From DASXRC01 sp036506795 (GTDB lineage: Bacteria > Actinomycetota > Actinomycetes > Mycobacteriales > Micromonosporaceae), in the NCBI GenBank assembly GCA_036506795.1, contig DASXRC010000018.1, positions 19,318-83,317 on the forward strand: a DNA stretch of 64,000 nucleotides, in the 5' to 3' direction. The notes under the pieces are model-generated. The model was given only the letters and a program-made list of their open reading frames with translations. It was not told the origin of the DNA and searched no databases. Position 1 is the first letter of the stretch, and the number at the start of each line of letters is the position of its first letter. Position numbers and translations under genes: made by a program. Below, piece by piece: positions 32,207 through 40,484 of the stretch.

Positions 32207-33112
32207 GTGTCTGAGACCCGCGCAACAGCGCCCATCACCGGTACCGCCCGCGTCAAGCGCGGCATGGCGGAGATGCTCAAGGGTGGTGTGATCATGGACG
32301 TGGTCACGCCCGAGCAGGCGAAGATCGCGGAGGACGCCGGCGCCGTCGCCGTGATGGCGCTGGAGCGGGTCCCGGCCGACATCCGGGCGCAGGGCGGCGT
32401 GTCCCGGATGTCCGACCCGGACATGATCGACGGCATCATGTCCGCCGTGTCGATCCCGGTGATGGCCAAGGCCCGCATCGGCCACTTCGTCGAGGCCCAG
32501 GTGCTGCAGGCCCTCGGCGTGGACTACGTCGACGAGTCCGAGGTGCTGACCCCCGCGGACTACGCCAACCACATCGACAAGTGGCAGTTCACCGTTCCGT
32601 TCGTGTGCGGGGCGACGAACCTCGGCGAGGCGCTCCGGCGGATCACCGAGGGTGCCGCCATGATCCGGTCAAAGGGCGAGGCCGGCACCGGGGACGTGTC
32701 GAACGCGACGACCCACATGCGCCAGATCCGGGCCGAGATCAAGCGACTGACTTCGCTGCCCGACGACGAGCTCTACGTCGCGGCGAAACAGCTGCAGGCG
32801 CCGTACGAGCTGGTGCGTGAGGTGGCGGCGACCGGCAAGCTGCCGGTGGTGCTGTTCACCGCGGGCGGCATCGCGACGCCGGCGGACGCCGCGATGATGA
32901 TGCAGCTGGGTGCCGAGGGCGTGTTCGTCGGCTCGGGCATCTTCAAGTCCGGCAACCCAGCCCAGCGCGCCGCGGCGATCGTCAAGGCCACGACGTTCTA
33001 CGACGACCCTGACGTGATCGCGAAGGTGTCGCGCGGACTCGGCGAGGCGATGGTCGGCATCAATGTCGACGACATCCCGGCCCCGCACCGGCTGGCGGAG
33101 CGCGGCTGGTGA
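32207..33112 (+). CDS. pdxS: Pyridoxal 5'-phosphate synthase, lyase subunit
   Basis: A 301-residue TIM-barrel subunit that builds PLP from ribose 5-phosphate, glyceraldehyde 3-phosphate and ammonia. Motifs include KRGMAEMLKGGVIMDVVTPE, MALERVPADIR, the catalytic-lysine strand PVMAKARIGHFVEAQ, the phosphate-binding GEAGTGDV, and LFTAGGIATPADAAMMMQLG. Length is normal. The start is GTG at 32207 with GAGGAG upstream. Its last codon overlaps pdxT (GTGA); the two proteins form the 12+12 complex with PdxT supplying ammonia. Confidence 0.97.
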   Translation: MSETRATAPITGTARVKRGMAEMLKGGVIMDVVTPEQAKIAEDAGAVAVMALERVPADIRAQGGVSRMSDPDMIDGIMSAVSIPVMAKARIGHFVEAQVLQALGVDYVDESEVLTPADYANHIDKWQFTVPFVCGATNLGEALRRITEGAAMIRSKGEAGTGDVSNATTHMRQIRAEIKRLTSLPDDELYVAAKQLQAPYELVREVAATGKLPVVLFTAGGIATPADAAMMMQLGAEGVFVGSGIFKSGNPAQRAAAIVKATTFYDDPDVIAKVSRGLGEAMVGINVDDIPAPHRLAERGW

Positions 33113-33726
33113 CTGAGCTCGTCGTCGGGGTGCTCGCCCTGCAGGGCGACGTGCGGGAGCACCTGGGCGTGCTCGCCGAGTGCGGCGTCGCCGCCCGACC
33201 GGTGCGCCGGCCGGAGGAGCTCGCCGGCGTCGACGCGCTCGTCATCCCCGGCGGCGAGTCCACCACCATCAGCAAGCTCGCCGTCGAGTTCGGCCTTCTC
33301 GAGCCGATCCGGAAGCGAATCGAGCAGGGCATGCCGGCGTACGGGTCGTGCGCGGGCATGATCATGTTGGCCACCGAGGTGCTCGACGGGCGCCCCGACC
33401 AGGAGTCGTTCGCGGGAATCGACATGACCGTCCGGCGAAACGCGTTCGGGCGGCAGGTCGACTCGTTCGAGGGCCCGGTGGAGATCGACGGCGTGCCGGG
33501 CGGTCCCTTCCACGCGGTCTTCATTCGCGCGCCCTGGGTCGAGCGGGTCGGCCCCCGCGTCGAGGTGCTCGGGCGCGTAACCGGCGGCCCGGCCACGGGT
33601 AGGATTGTCGCGGTTCGGCAGCGACGACTGCTCGCGACCGCCTTCCACCCCGAGCTCACCGGTGATCATCGTGTGCACCGCTACTTCGTGGATTTGGCGC
33701 GCGAGGCGATCACGACGGAGGGGTAA
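33109..33726 (+). CDS. pdxT: Pyridoxal 5'-phosphate synthase, glutaminase subunit
   Basis: A 205-residue class I glutaminase feeding ammonia to PdxS. The GGES motif is in VIPGGESTT (about 45-53), the catalytic Cys81 is in GSCAGMIM, and the His-x-Glu pair is in TAFHPELTGDHRVHRYF. The GTG start overlaps the pdxS stop by 4 bp. The stop TAA shares its last base with the ATG of the next gene (TAATG), so yebC is coupled to the pdx pair, as in other actinobacteria. Confidence 0.96.
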   Translation: MTELVVGVLALQGDVREHLGVLAECGVAARPVRRPEELAGVDALVIPGGESTTISKLAVEFGLLEPIRKRIEQGMPAYGSCAGMIMLATEVLDGRPDQESFAGIDMTVRRNAFGRQVDSFEGPVEIDGVPGGPFHAVFIRAPWVERVGPRVEVLGRVTGGPATGRIVAVRQRRLLATAFHPELTGDHRVHRYFVDLAREAITTEG

Positions 33727-34475
33727 TGTCCGGCCACTCAAAGTGGGCGACGACGAAGCACAAGAAGGCGGTCATCGACGCGAAGCGCGGCAAGCTGTTC
33801 GCGCGCCTCATCAAGAACGTCGAGGTCGCGGCGCGCACCGGCGGTGGCGATCCGGCCGGCAACCCCACCCTCTTCGACGCGATCCAGAAGGCGAAGAAGA
33901 ACTCCGTCCCCAACGACAACATCGACCGGGCGGTCAAGCGCGGCTCCGGCCAGGAAGCCGGCGCCGCCGACTGGCAGACCGTCATGTACGAGGGGTACGG
34001 CCCCAACGGCGTCGCCCTCCTGATCGAGTGCCTGACCGACAACCGGAACCGGGCCGGCACCGAGGTGCGTACCGCGCTGACCCGCAACGGAGGCTCGCTC
34101 GCCGACGCCGGCTCGGTGGCGTACATGTTCTCCCGCAAGGGCGTCGTGATCGTCCCGAAGGCCGGGCCGACCGAGGACGACGTGCTGCTCGCGGTCCTCG
34201 ACGCCGGCGCGGAGGAGGTCAACGACCTCGGCGAGGCGTACGAGGTGGTGTCCGAGCCGGCCGATCTCATCGCGGTACGGAGCGCGCTGCAGGACGCGGG
34301 CATCGAGTACGAGTCGGCGGAGTCGTCGTTCGTGCCGAGCATGACCGTGCCGCTCGACGAGGACGGCGCGCGCAAGATCTTCAGGCTGATCGACGCCCTC
34401 GAGGACTGCGACGACGTCCAGAACGTGTACTCGAACTTCGACGTCTCCGACGAGGTCATGGCCGCCGTCGGCTAA
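33726..34475 (+). CDS. yebC: YebC/PmpR-family translation or DNA-binding factor
   Basis: A 249-residue protein of the YebC family. The N-terminus SGHSKWATTKHKKAVIDAKR and MYEGYGPNGVALLIECLTDN are diagnostic. Three-domain architecture; the family was first described as transcriptional regulators and more recently as ribosome-associated factors easing translation of proline stretches. In this core block it normally precedes ruvC; here about 4.9 kb of accessory genes separates them. A hairpin follows 36 nt after the stop. Confidence 0.95.
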   Translation: MSGHSKWATTKHKKAVIDAKRGKLFARLIKNVEVAARTGGGDPAGNPTLFDAIQKAKKNSVPNDNIDRAVKRGSGQEAGAADWQTVMYEGYGPNGVALLIECLTDNRNRAGTEVRTALTRNGGSLADAGSVAYMFSRKGVVIVPKAGPTEDDVLLAVLDAGAEEVNDLGEAYEVVSEPADLIAVRSALQDAGIEYESAESSFVPSMTVPLDEDGARKIFRLIDALEDCDDVQNVYSNFDVSDEVMAAVG

Positions 34476-34511
34476 TTGATCACCATTCCTTGATCATCAC
34501 CACTGCACGGA

Positions 34512-34545
34512 AGTTGCGGCCTCCCCTGTCGGGGAAGGGCCAACT
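34512..34545 (+). terminator. Hairpin after yebC
   Basis: AGTTG-c-GGCC-t-CCCC then TGTC then GGGG-aa-GGGCC-AACT forms a stem of about 13 bp with small bulges. It lies after the pdxS-pdxT-yebC unit and before the next gene, which fits a terminator. There is no T tract. Confidence 0.5.
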
Positions 34546-34655
34546 CCCGTGTAGTTGTGTGGCCCACGGTCGCCCACCGATCGAATCCGATACGCGACAC
34601 CAGATCACTCGAATGGACAGTGTCAGCGGGCGCCCTTCCACCGCACGCTGACGCG

Positions 34656-35171
34656 GTGGCATACACCTCTCAACCTGCACCACCACGGCGTCGGTTGTCG
34701 CGACTGCAGATCATCCTGCTCGTCGTCGTTTCCGCGGCGGTGCTGTGCTGCAGCGGGGTCGGCCTCGGCGCCCTCTCCGGCGCCACAAAGGACGCCTCGG
34801 ACGGGCGGCCCGCCCCGGCACCTTCGCCCACGGTCGCGGCGCCCGCACAAGCGGACGCGGCCGAGCTGGAGACGACTCGGCCCGCCCCGCCGCCGTCGCG
34901 TACGACCGCGCCCCCCGGGACGACGGCGCCTAGGCCCAGGCCGACGGCGACCAGGACGACGCGGAAGCCCGCGCCGGCGCGGACGACAAGCGCACCGAAG
35001 CACAGTTGCGATCCGAACTACAGCGGGGCCTGCGTGCCGATCGCCAGCGACGTCGACTGCGCTGGCGGCAGCGGCAACGGGCCGGCTTACGTGCGGGGTC
35101 CGGTCAAGGTGATCGGCGACGACATCTACGGTCTGGACCGCGACGGAGACGGCTGGGGCTGCGAGGACTGA
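34656..35171 (+). CDS. Excalibur-domain membrane protein
   Basis: A 171-residue protein. After a short cytoplasmic N-terminus there is one transmembrane helix (LQIILLVVVSAAVLCCSGVG), then a long Pro/Thr/Ala/Arg stalk (about 40-110), and a C-terminal extracellular Excalibur calcium-binding domain, CDPNYSGACVPIASDVDC ... GLDRDGDGWGCED, with the DxDxDGxxCE signature and paired cysteines. The start is uncertain: GTG 34656 keeps a normal short N-terminus, while codons back to 34557 are open. The function of such wall-exposed domains is unknown; some are linked to nuclease-like proteins. It is the first gene of an accessory insertion. Confidence 0.8.
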   Translation: MAYTSQPAPPRRRLSRLQIILLVVVSAAVLCCSGVGLGALSGATKDASDGRPAPAPSPTVAAPAQADAAELETTRPAPPPSRTTAPPGTTAPRPRPTATRTTRKPAPARTTSAPKHSCDPNYSGACVPIASDVDCAGGSGNGPAYVRGPVKVIGDDIYGLDRDGDGWGCED

Positions 35172-35196
35172 CGCGTCGGGACTTCGCGGCCCGGGC

Positions 35197-35202
35197 TACG
35201 CT
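35197..35202 (+). promoter_or_regulatory. -10 element TACGCT for leaderless aminotransferase gene
   Basis: TACGCT then 7 nt then GTG 35210. No ribosome site intervenes. Confidence 0.45.
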
Positions 35203-35209
35203 CGGGCGC

Positions 35210-36247
35210 GTGGATCTCGTCGAGGCGCAGCGAATGTGGGACCCGGAGCCGGGCTGGCTCAACACGGCGAGCTACGGTCTGCCGCCGCGGCCGGCATGGG
35301 AGGCCCTGCAGGCGGCGCTGGACGACTGGCGGGTCGGGCGTACGTCCTGGGAGGGCTGGGACGAGTCGACCGGGCGCTCGCGGGCGGCGTTCGCGCGGCT
35401 CGTCGGCGTCGACGCGTCCGACGTAGGGGTGGGCGCGGTCGTGTCCCAGGTGCTGGCCCCGATCGCGGCGGCCCTACCCGACGGCGCCCGCGTGGTCGCC
35501 CCGGAGATCGAGTTCACCTCCAACCTGTTTCCGTGGCTGGTCCAGGAGCGCCGCGGCGTGCGCGTCGACACCGTCGCCGTGGACAAACTTGCCGAGAGCA
35601 TCGACGCCGGCACCGACCTAGTGGCCTTCAGCCTGGTCCAATCCGCCGACGGCACGGTCGCGCCGTACGACGAGATCGTCGCGGCGGCCCGGGCGCACGA
35701 CGCGCTCGTGGTCGTCGACGCCACGCAGGCCTGTGGCTGGCTGCCGTTCGATGCCTCGCTGGCGGACGCCGTGGCGGTTGGGGCGTACAAGTGGCTGATG
35801 GCCCCGCGCGGATCGGCGTTCGCGTACCTCTCGCCGCCGCTGCGCGACCGGCTGCGCCCAGACGCCGCGGGCTGGTACGCGGGCGAGGACGTGCACGCCA
35901 GCTACTACGGCCCGCCGCTGCGGCTGGCCACCGACGCTCGCCGGTTCGACGTGTCCCCGGCCTGGTTCTCCTGGGTCGGCACGGCGCCGGCGGTCGAGCT
36001 GGTCGAGCGCGTCGGCGTTCGGCAGATCCACGATCACAACGTCGCCCTCGCCAACCGGTTCCTGACCGGGCTCGGCCGCCCGCCCGGTGACAGCGCGATC
36101 GTGACCGTCGACGTGCCCGGCGCCGAGGAGCGGCTGCGCGCCGCAGGCGTGCGCGCGGCCGTGCGGGCGGGCCGGGTGCGCGCCTCGTTCCATATCTACT
36201 CCACGCCGGCCGACGTCGATATGGCCCTCGCCGCCCTGCGAAGCTGA
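35210..36247 (+). CDS. Class V aminotransferase-fold PLP enzyme
   Basis: A 345-residue PLP-dependent enzyme. The cofactor lysine is in VAVGAYKWLMAPRG (about Lys194), with the preceding Asp in VVVDATQACGWLPFD and the Asn-rich opening GWLNTASYGLPPRPAWEALQ. This resembles the class V family containing cysteine desulfurases and isopenicillin-N epimerase-like proteins, but no catalytic cysteine loop is evident, so desulfurase activity is not supported. GTG 35210 sits 7 nt after TACGCT. It is followed by the intergenic palindrome at 36312. The substrate is unknown. Confidence 0.87.
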   Translation: MDLVEAQRMWDPEPGWLNTASYGLPPRPAWEALQAALDDWRVGRTSWEGWDESTGRSRAAFARLVGVDASDVGVGAVVSQVLAPIAAALPDGARVVAPEIEFTSNLFPWLVQERRGVRVDTVAVDKLAESIDAGTDLVAFSLVQSADGTVAPYDEIVAAARAHDALVVVDATQACGWLPFDASLADAVAVGAYKWLMAPRGSAFAYLSPPLRDRLRPDAAGWYAGEDVHASYYGPPLRLATDARRFDVSPAWFSWVGTAPAVELVERVGVRQIHDHNVALANRFLTGLGRPPGDSAIVTVDVPGAEERLRAAGVRAAVRAGRVRASFHIYSTPADVDMALAALRS

Positions 36248-36311
36248 CCTGGATCGACACGCTCCGGGGTCGGCGTCCGGCCGTCGCTGGCGCGCGACCT
36301 CGGAGGTATGC

Positions 36312-36416
36312 CGCGGCAACGTTTGCTCTGCTTCCTCCGGCGATACACCGAAAGGACGAACGCCACTCTCATTCGTTTGGCGTCGCCTCCGGGGAAGCAG
36401 AGCAAACGTTGCCGCG
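36312..36416. repeat. Palindromic repeat element, copy 1
   Basis: Perfect 24-bp inverted arms (36312-36335 and 36393-36416) starting CGCGGCAACGTTTGCTCTGC enclose 57 nt that fold further (GGCGA with TCGCC, ACGCCA with TGGCGT). The arm core GCTCTGCTTCC and the adjoining CGGCGATACACCGA recur in copy 2 at 48448-48527. It lies 65 nt after the class V enzyme. It contains no gene. Confidence 0.85.
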
Positions 36417-36514
36417 AGCTACCCCCGGTGGTCCTGGCGCAACACGCCAGCCGTCGCCGACACGCGTGGTCAAGGTGCGTCGCTGACCCCCGACTGTGAG
36501 CTGAACCACATTTA

Positions 36515-36535
36515 GATACGAAACGGTTCCGTATC
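36515..36535. promoter_or_regulatory. TetR-type operator 1 of the DHA2 pump
   Basis: A 21-bp near-perfect palindrome, GATACG-aaacggttc-CGTATC with matching inner bases. It overlaps the -35 position of the TAGGCT promoter 14 bp downstream, so a bound repressor would block RNA polymerase. This is the form of operator known for TetR regulators of DHA2 pumps in actinobacteria. Confidence 0.65.
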
Positions 36536-36577
36536 GCTTCGCCGCGGCTAGGCTCGGTTCGGTTACGAGCCTGTGCC

Positions 36578-36598
36578 GTATCGAAACTGATTCGGATC
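36578..36598. promoter_or_regulatory. TetR-type operator 2 of the DHA2 pump
   Basis: A weaker palindrome with core CGAAACTGATTCG that shares the CGAAAC and TTCG halves with operator 1. It lies after the presumed start of transcription and ends 21 nt before the ATG. Confidence 0.5.
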
Positions 36599-36619
36599 TC
36601 TGTTCGGGGGGTTAAGCGG

Positions 36620-38221
36620 ATGCAACCGCACGTCAACACCGGGCACCCGAGGAGGTGGGCGATCCTCGGCGTGCTCGTGGTGAGCCTGCTCGTCGTGGTG
36701 CTCGACAACACCATCCTCAACGTCGCGCTGAAGACGCTCGCCGATCCGGTGCACGGGCTGGGCGCGACCCAGAGCGAGCTCGAGTGGTCGATCAACTCCT
36801 ACACGCTGGTCTTCGCGGGGCTGCTGTTCAGCTTCGGGGTGCTGGGCGACCGGTTCGGCCGTAAGCGCTTCCTCCTCATCGGACTGACGCTGTTCGGCCT
36901 CGCCTCGCTCGCCTCGGCGTACGCGCAGGACCCTGGCCAGCTGATTGGCGCCCGGGCGCTCATGGGCCTCGGCGGCGCCGCCATCATGCCGGTCACGCTG
37001 TCGATCATCTCGAACGTCTTCGATCCGCGCGAGCGGGCGCGGGCAATTGGCGTCTGGGCGGGCGCGGTCGGTCTGGGCGTCGCCATCGGTCCGATCGTCG
37101 GGGGTGCGCTGCTCGAGAGCTTCTGGTGGGGCTCCGTCTTCCTCATCAATGTGCCCATCATCCTGGCCGGCCTCCTCGCCGTGTCGCTGATCGTGCCCGA
37201 GTCGCGCGACCCGCGCCCAGGCCGGGTGGACGCCATCGGCGTGCTGCTGTCCGTCGCCGGCCTGACCGCGCTGGTGTACGGCATCATCGACGGCGGCGAA
37301 CACGGCTTCGACCGGCCGTCGGTCTGGGCCTGGACGCTCGGTGGCCTCGCGGTCGTCGCCGCGTTCATCGCCTGGGAGCGGCGCAGCAGCCATCCGTCGC
37401 TGGACGTGAAGCTGTTCCGCGACCCGCGGTTCTCGGCCGCCAACGGCGCGATCGCGCTGGTCTTCTTCGCGGCCATGGGCGTGTTCTTCTTCGTGCCGTT
37501 CTATCTGCAGCTGGTGCGCGGTTACACGCCACTGCAGACCGGCCTGCTGCTCCTTCCGTTCGCGGTCGCCCAGCTGGCCTTCGCGCCGCGCAGCGCGGCG
37601 ATGGTCAAGCGGTTCGGTGCAAAGGTGGTATCCACGGTCGGCCTCTTGATAACGGCGGCGGCTCTGGCCGGGTTCGCGCTGGTCGAGGCCGACACGTCGC
37701 TGTGGTTCGTCGGGGCGCTGTTCTTCTTCCAGGGCGTCGGCATGGCCAACGTGATGCCGCCCGCGATGGAGTCGATCATGTCCTCGCTGCCGCGGGAGCG
37801 GGCCGGTGTCGGGTCGGCGGTGGCCAACACCGTCCGGCAGGTCTCGGCGGCGCTCGGCATCGCCGTCCTCGGCGCGATCGTGGCGGCGTCCTATCGGGAC
37901 CAGATCGCGGACACCGCCCGGGCGCTGCCCGAGCCGGCCCGCGGGCTGGCGTCCGAGTCGGTCGCCGGAGCGTACGGGGTGGCCGAGCGGCTGGGCGCGG
38001 CCGGGCAGCCGCTGATCTCGGCGGCGAACGACGCGTTCGTCTCCGCCATGCACTTGGCGGCGCTCGGTTCCGGCGTCGCGGCCGTCATCGCGGCGCTGGT
38101 CGTGCTCCGCTGGATGCCGGGTCGCGGTGAGGCGAACCTGCACCCGCTCGAGGCGTCCGCTCGGGCCGACGCGCAGGTGGGGCAGCCCTCCGGCGAGTCC
38201 GCGCTGGCCGAGGTCTCATAG
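36620..38221 (+). CDS. DHA2-family (EmrB/QacA) MFS drug efflux pump
   Basis: A 533-residue, 14-helix exporter. DHA2 signatures: VVLDNTILNVALKTL (motif D1-like, about 25-39), GVLGDRFGRKRFLLIG (motif A), and the antiporter motif C region GAVGLGVAIGPIVGGALL. It expels hydrophobic or cationic compounds using the proton gradient. The ATG 36620 follows GGGGGG at about 10 nt. The promoter carries two TetR operator-like palindromes and the next gene encodes a TetR regulator 19 nt downstream, so the pair is a self-contained inducible resistance unit. Confidence 0.93.
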   Translation: MQPHVNTGHPRRWAILGVLVVSLLVVVLDNTILNVALKTLADPVHGLGATQSELEWSINSYTLVFAGLLFSFGVLGDRFGRKRFLLIGLTLFGLASLASAYAQDPGQLIGARALMGLGGAAIMPVTLSIISNVFDPRERARAIGVWAGAVGLGVAIGPIVGGALLESFWWGSVFLINVPIILAGLLAVSLIVPESRDPRPGRVDAIGVLLSVAGLTALVYGIIDGGEHGFDRPSVWAWTLGGLAVVAAFIAWERRSSHPSLDVKLFRDPRFSAANGAIALVFFAAMGVFFFVPFYLQLVRGYTPLQTGLLLLPFAVAQLAFAPRSAAMVKRFGAKVVSTVGLLITAAALAGFALVEADTSLWFVGALFFFQGVGMANVMPPAMESIMSSLPRERAGVGSAVANTVRQVSAALGIAVLGAIVAASYRDQIADTARALPEPARGLASESVAGAYGVAERLGAAGQPLISAANDAFVSAMHLAALGSGVAAVIAALVVLRWMPGRGEANLHPLEASARADAQVGQPSGESALAEVS

Positions 38222-38240
38222 GGCGGCCAAAATGCAGGGT

Positions 38241-38909
38241 ATGAGCTCGACCACACACGCCGGCGGACCCGCGTACCCCGCGGGTGCCGCCGGCGCGGAC
38301 GCAACGATGGACGCGGCCGCCGTCCGCGCGCCGGGCCGCCCACGCAGCGCGCGGGTCGACGAGGCGATCATCGATGCGGTGCTCGACCTGCTGGCCGAGG
38401 GCACCGCGGTGGAGGCGCTCTCGATCGAGGCGATCGCGGCCCGGGCCGGGGTCGGCAAGGCCACGATCTACCGCCGCTGGTCGGGCAAGGATGCGCTGCT
38501 CATCGACGCGCTCCGGACGCTCAAGGGCGCCCCGCCGAGGCCGCTGGGCCGCTCGGTCCGGGAGGACCTGCTCCGACTGCTCAGCGCCGTCGGGTCGAAG
38601 GGTGGCACCGTAGACCAGCGGGCGATAAAGATCATGCCGTGCCTGGTGCCCGAGGTGCGCCGCAGCCCGGAGCAGTATCGGCTCTACCAGGAACTGGTCG
38701 AGCCGCGACGGCAGGTCATGCGCGCGGTGCTGCGCCGCGGGATCGAAACCGGCGAGCTGCGCCCGGACATCGACCTCGAGGTGACGATGGCCATACTGAC
38801 CGGACCGGTGCTCATGCAGCGGCTACTGCGCTGGTCACCGGTGCTCGACGACGACGACCTGCCCGGCCAGGTGGTCGACGCGGTCCTCGCCGGGATCGCC
38901 GCCCGCTGA
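38241..38909 (+). CDS. TetR-family repressor of the DHA2 pump
   Basis: A 222-residue regulator with a disordered N-terminal stretch of about 35 residues, then the TetR helix-turn-helix: SIEAIAARAGVGKATIYRRW (about 72-91) followed by SGKDALLIDAL. The C-terminal part is the TetR_C_11/33-like ligand-binding bundle. ATG 38241 is chosen; ATG 38232 is an alternative 3 codons upstream. It lies 19 nt after the pump gene and probably represses both through the palindromes at 36515 and 36578. The inducing ligand is unknown. Confidence 0.92.
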   Translation: MSSTTHAGGPAYPAGAAGADATMDAAAVRAPGRPRSARVDEAIIDAVLDLLAEGTAVEALSIEAIAARAGVGKATIYRRWSGKDALLIDALRTLKGAPPRPLGRSVREDLLRLLSAVGSKGGTVDQRAIKIMPCLVPEVRRSPEQYRLYQELVEPRRQVMRAVLRRGIETGELRPDIDLEVTMAILTGPVLMQRLLRWSPVLDDDDLPGQVVDAVLAGIAAR

Positions 38910-38926
38910 CCGCTGGCGTGCACGAC

Positions 38927-39259
38927 CTATAGGGCCCTCGACCGGTACGCGGGTGCGAACACCACGAGCAGCGTCAGATCATCCGTGATGTCGACGAACC
39001 GGTGCTGCTCGCCGGCGGGCACGTAGATCACAGCGCCGGGACGTAGGTCGGCGCCGCCGCTCGGCGTCACGATCCGCGCCCGGCCGCCGGTCACCACGTA
39101 GATCTCGTCCTCGGTATGTGGGCTCTGGTCGTCCACCCCGCCGGCGGGGATGCAGTAGGTGCCTACCGACAGGTCGGGTACGCGCAGGTGCTCGAGGAAC
39201 CGGTTCGGCTCGCCGGCCGGCGGCGCGGCCCACCTGCCGGCGTACGCAATGATCTCCAT
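38927..39259 (-). CDS. Cupin-domain protein
   Basis: A 110-residue single cupin. Motif 1 is QSPHTEDEIYVVTGGRARIV (His plus two Glu as metal ligands) and motif 2 is PGAVIYVPAGEQHRFVDI. Small cupins of this form bind a metal and may act as isomerases or dioxygenases, or simply as ligand sensors. I chose ATG 39259 over an in-frame ATG at 39325 that would overlap the ruvC promoter; TACTGT lies 8 nt before it. It diverges from ruvC. The function is not known. Confidence 0.87.
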   Translation of the reverse strand: MEIIAYAGRWAAPPAGEPNRFLEHLRVPDLSVGTYCIPAGGVDDQSPHTEDEIYVVTGGRARIVTPSGGADLRPGAVIYVPAGEQHRFVDITDDLTLLVVFAPAYRSRAL

Positions 39260-39354
39260 GTGGCCGGACAGTAGCGCGTGTCGGAGCCCGCCCGCGGGCC
39301 TCGCGCACGGTATGGTGTCGAACACACGTACGGCGGTGGGCGAGGGAGGCGGCG

Positions 39355-39885
39355 TTGCGCGTGCTCGGCGTCGACCCCGGGCTCACCCGCTGCGGCGTCG
39401 GCGTCGTCGAGGGCCGGCCCGGCCGGCCGTGCACGCTCCTCGGGTACTTCGTCATCACGACCGACCCGGCCGACGACGTCGCGCTGCGGCTGCTCGACCT
39501 CGACCGGCTGCTGACCGGGCTGATCGTCGAGCACCGGCCGGAGAGCGTGGCGGTGGAGCGCGTGTTCAGCCAACACAACGTGCGCACGGTGATGGGCACC
39601 GCACAGGCCGGCGCGGTTGCCGTGCTGGCCGCGGCGCGGGCCGGGCTGCCGGTGCAGACGTACACGCCGAGCGAGGTGAAGGCGGCCGTGACCGGGTCCG
39701 GCCAGGCGGACAAGGCGCAGGTGACCGCCATGGTGACCCGGCTGCTGCGGATGGAGGCGCCGCCGCGGCCCGCGGACGCCGCGGACGCGCTGGCGCTGGC
39801 CATCTGCCACGTCTGGCGCGGTGGCAGCCGCGCGCGGCTGGCCGCCGCCGCGGCTCGCGCCGGTGGAACGGGAGGGGTGCGGTGA
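39355..39885 (+). CDS. ruvC: Holliday junction endonuclease RuvC
   Basis: A 176-residue resolvase that cuts Holliday junctions after RuvAB migration. Catalytic acidic residues: Asp7 in GVDPGLTRCG, Glu68 in VERVFSQHN, and the Asp pair in RPADAADALALAICH. The start is TTG at 39355 with GGGAGG 6 nt upstream; a GTG two codons later is the only close alternative. A TATGGT (39311-39316) is a candidate -10. The stop overlaps ruvA by 4 bp; ruvC-ruvA-ruvB is one coupled operon. Confidence 0.96.
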   Translation: MRVLGVDPGLTRCGVGVVEGRPGRPCTLLGYFVITTDPADDVALRLLDLDRLLTGLIVEHRPESVAVERVFSQHNVRTVMGTAQAGAVAVLAAARAGLPVQTYTPSEVKAAVTGSGQADKAQVTAMVTRLLRMEAPPRPADAADALALAICHVWRGGSRARLAAAAARAGGTGGVR

Positions 39886-40484
39886 TCGCGAGCGTGCGCG
39901 GCCGGGTGGCCGCGGTCTCCCCGGAGGGCGTGGTCATCGAGGTCGGCGGGGTCGGCCTCACGGTGCAATGCGCGCCCGGCACGATCGCCGGGCTGCGGGT
40001 CGGCGAGCCGGCGCGGCTGGCGACGAGCCTCGTCGTGCGCGAGGACTCGCTGACGCTGTACGGCTTCGCCGACGACGACGAGAAGCACCTCTTCGAGCTG
40101 CTGCAGACCGCGAGCGGGGTTGGGCCGCGCCTGGCTCAGGCGGTGCTCGCCGTGCACAGCCCGGACGTGGTCCGCAAGGCCATCGCCAACGGGGACACGG
40201 CGACGCTGACCCGGGTGCCGGGCATCGGCAGGAAGGGCGCCGAGCGGCTCGTGTTGGAGCTGCGCGACCGGATCGGGCCGGTCTCGATCGGCCGCGACGG
40301 CGCGACCGGCATCGTGGGCGCGGTCTGGCAGGAGCAGGTGCGCCAGGCGCTCGTCGGGCTCGGCTGGACCTCCGGGCAGGCCGACCAGGCAGTGGCGGCG
40401 GTGGCGGAGACGGTCGACGGTGAGGTCCAGACGGTGCCGGTGCTGCTCAAGCACGCGATCCGGCTGCTGGGCAGGGCCAGGTGA
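39882..40484 (+). CDS. ruvA: Holliday junction-binding protein RuvA
   Basis: A 200-residue junction-recognition protein. OB-fold domain I (VRGRVAAVSPEGVVIEVGGV, about 4-23), two helix-hairpin-helix motifs (TASGVGPRLAQAVLAVHSPD and RVPGIGRKGAERLVLELRDR), and domain III at the C-terminus that contacts RuvB. GTG start overlapping the ruvC stop (GTGA), and its own stop overlaps ruvB the same way. Confidence 0.96.
   Translation: MIASVRGRVAAVSPEGVVIEVGGVGLTVQCAPGTIAGLRVGEPARLATSLVVREDSLTLYGFADDDEKHLFELLQTASGVGPRLAQAVLAVHSPDVVRKAIANGDTATLTRVPGIGRKGAERLVLELRDRIGPVSIGRDGATGIVGAVWQEQVRQALVGLGWTSGQADQAVAAVAETVDGEVQTVPVLLKHAIRLLGRAR

Larger units (their letters stand above)
36248..36619. other. 372-bp intergenic region: repeat element plus efflux-pump promoter
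   Basis: The left half holds the palindromic repeat (36312-36416). The right half holds two TetR-type operator sites (36515-36535 and 36578-36598) around a TAGGCT -10 (36549-36554). Nothing between 36417 and 36510 is recognisable. Confidence 0.7.

Noticed and set aside
34476..34655. tRNA or small RNA gene in the yebC downstream gap
   Set aside because: I could not fold a cloverleaf or find a TTCGA-type T-loop with matching acceptor ends; only the hairpin at 34512 is supported.
36312..36416. Insertion sequence at the long inverted repeat
   Set aside because: The 57-nt interior has no coding capacity and no transposase lies nearby; it is a palindromic repeat rather than an IS.
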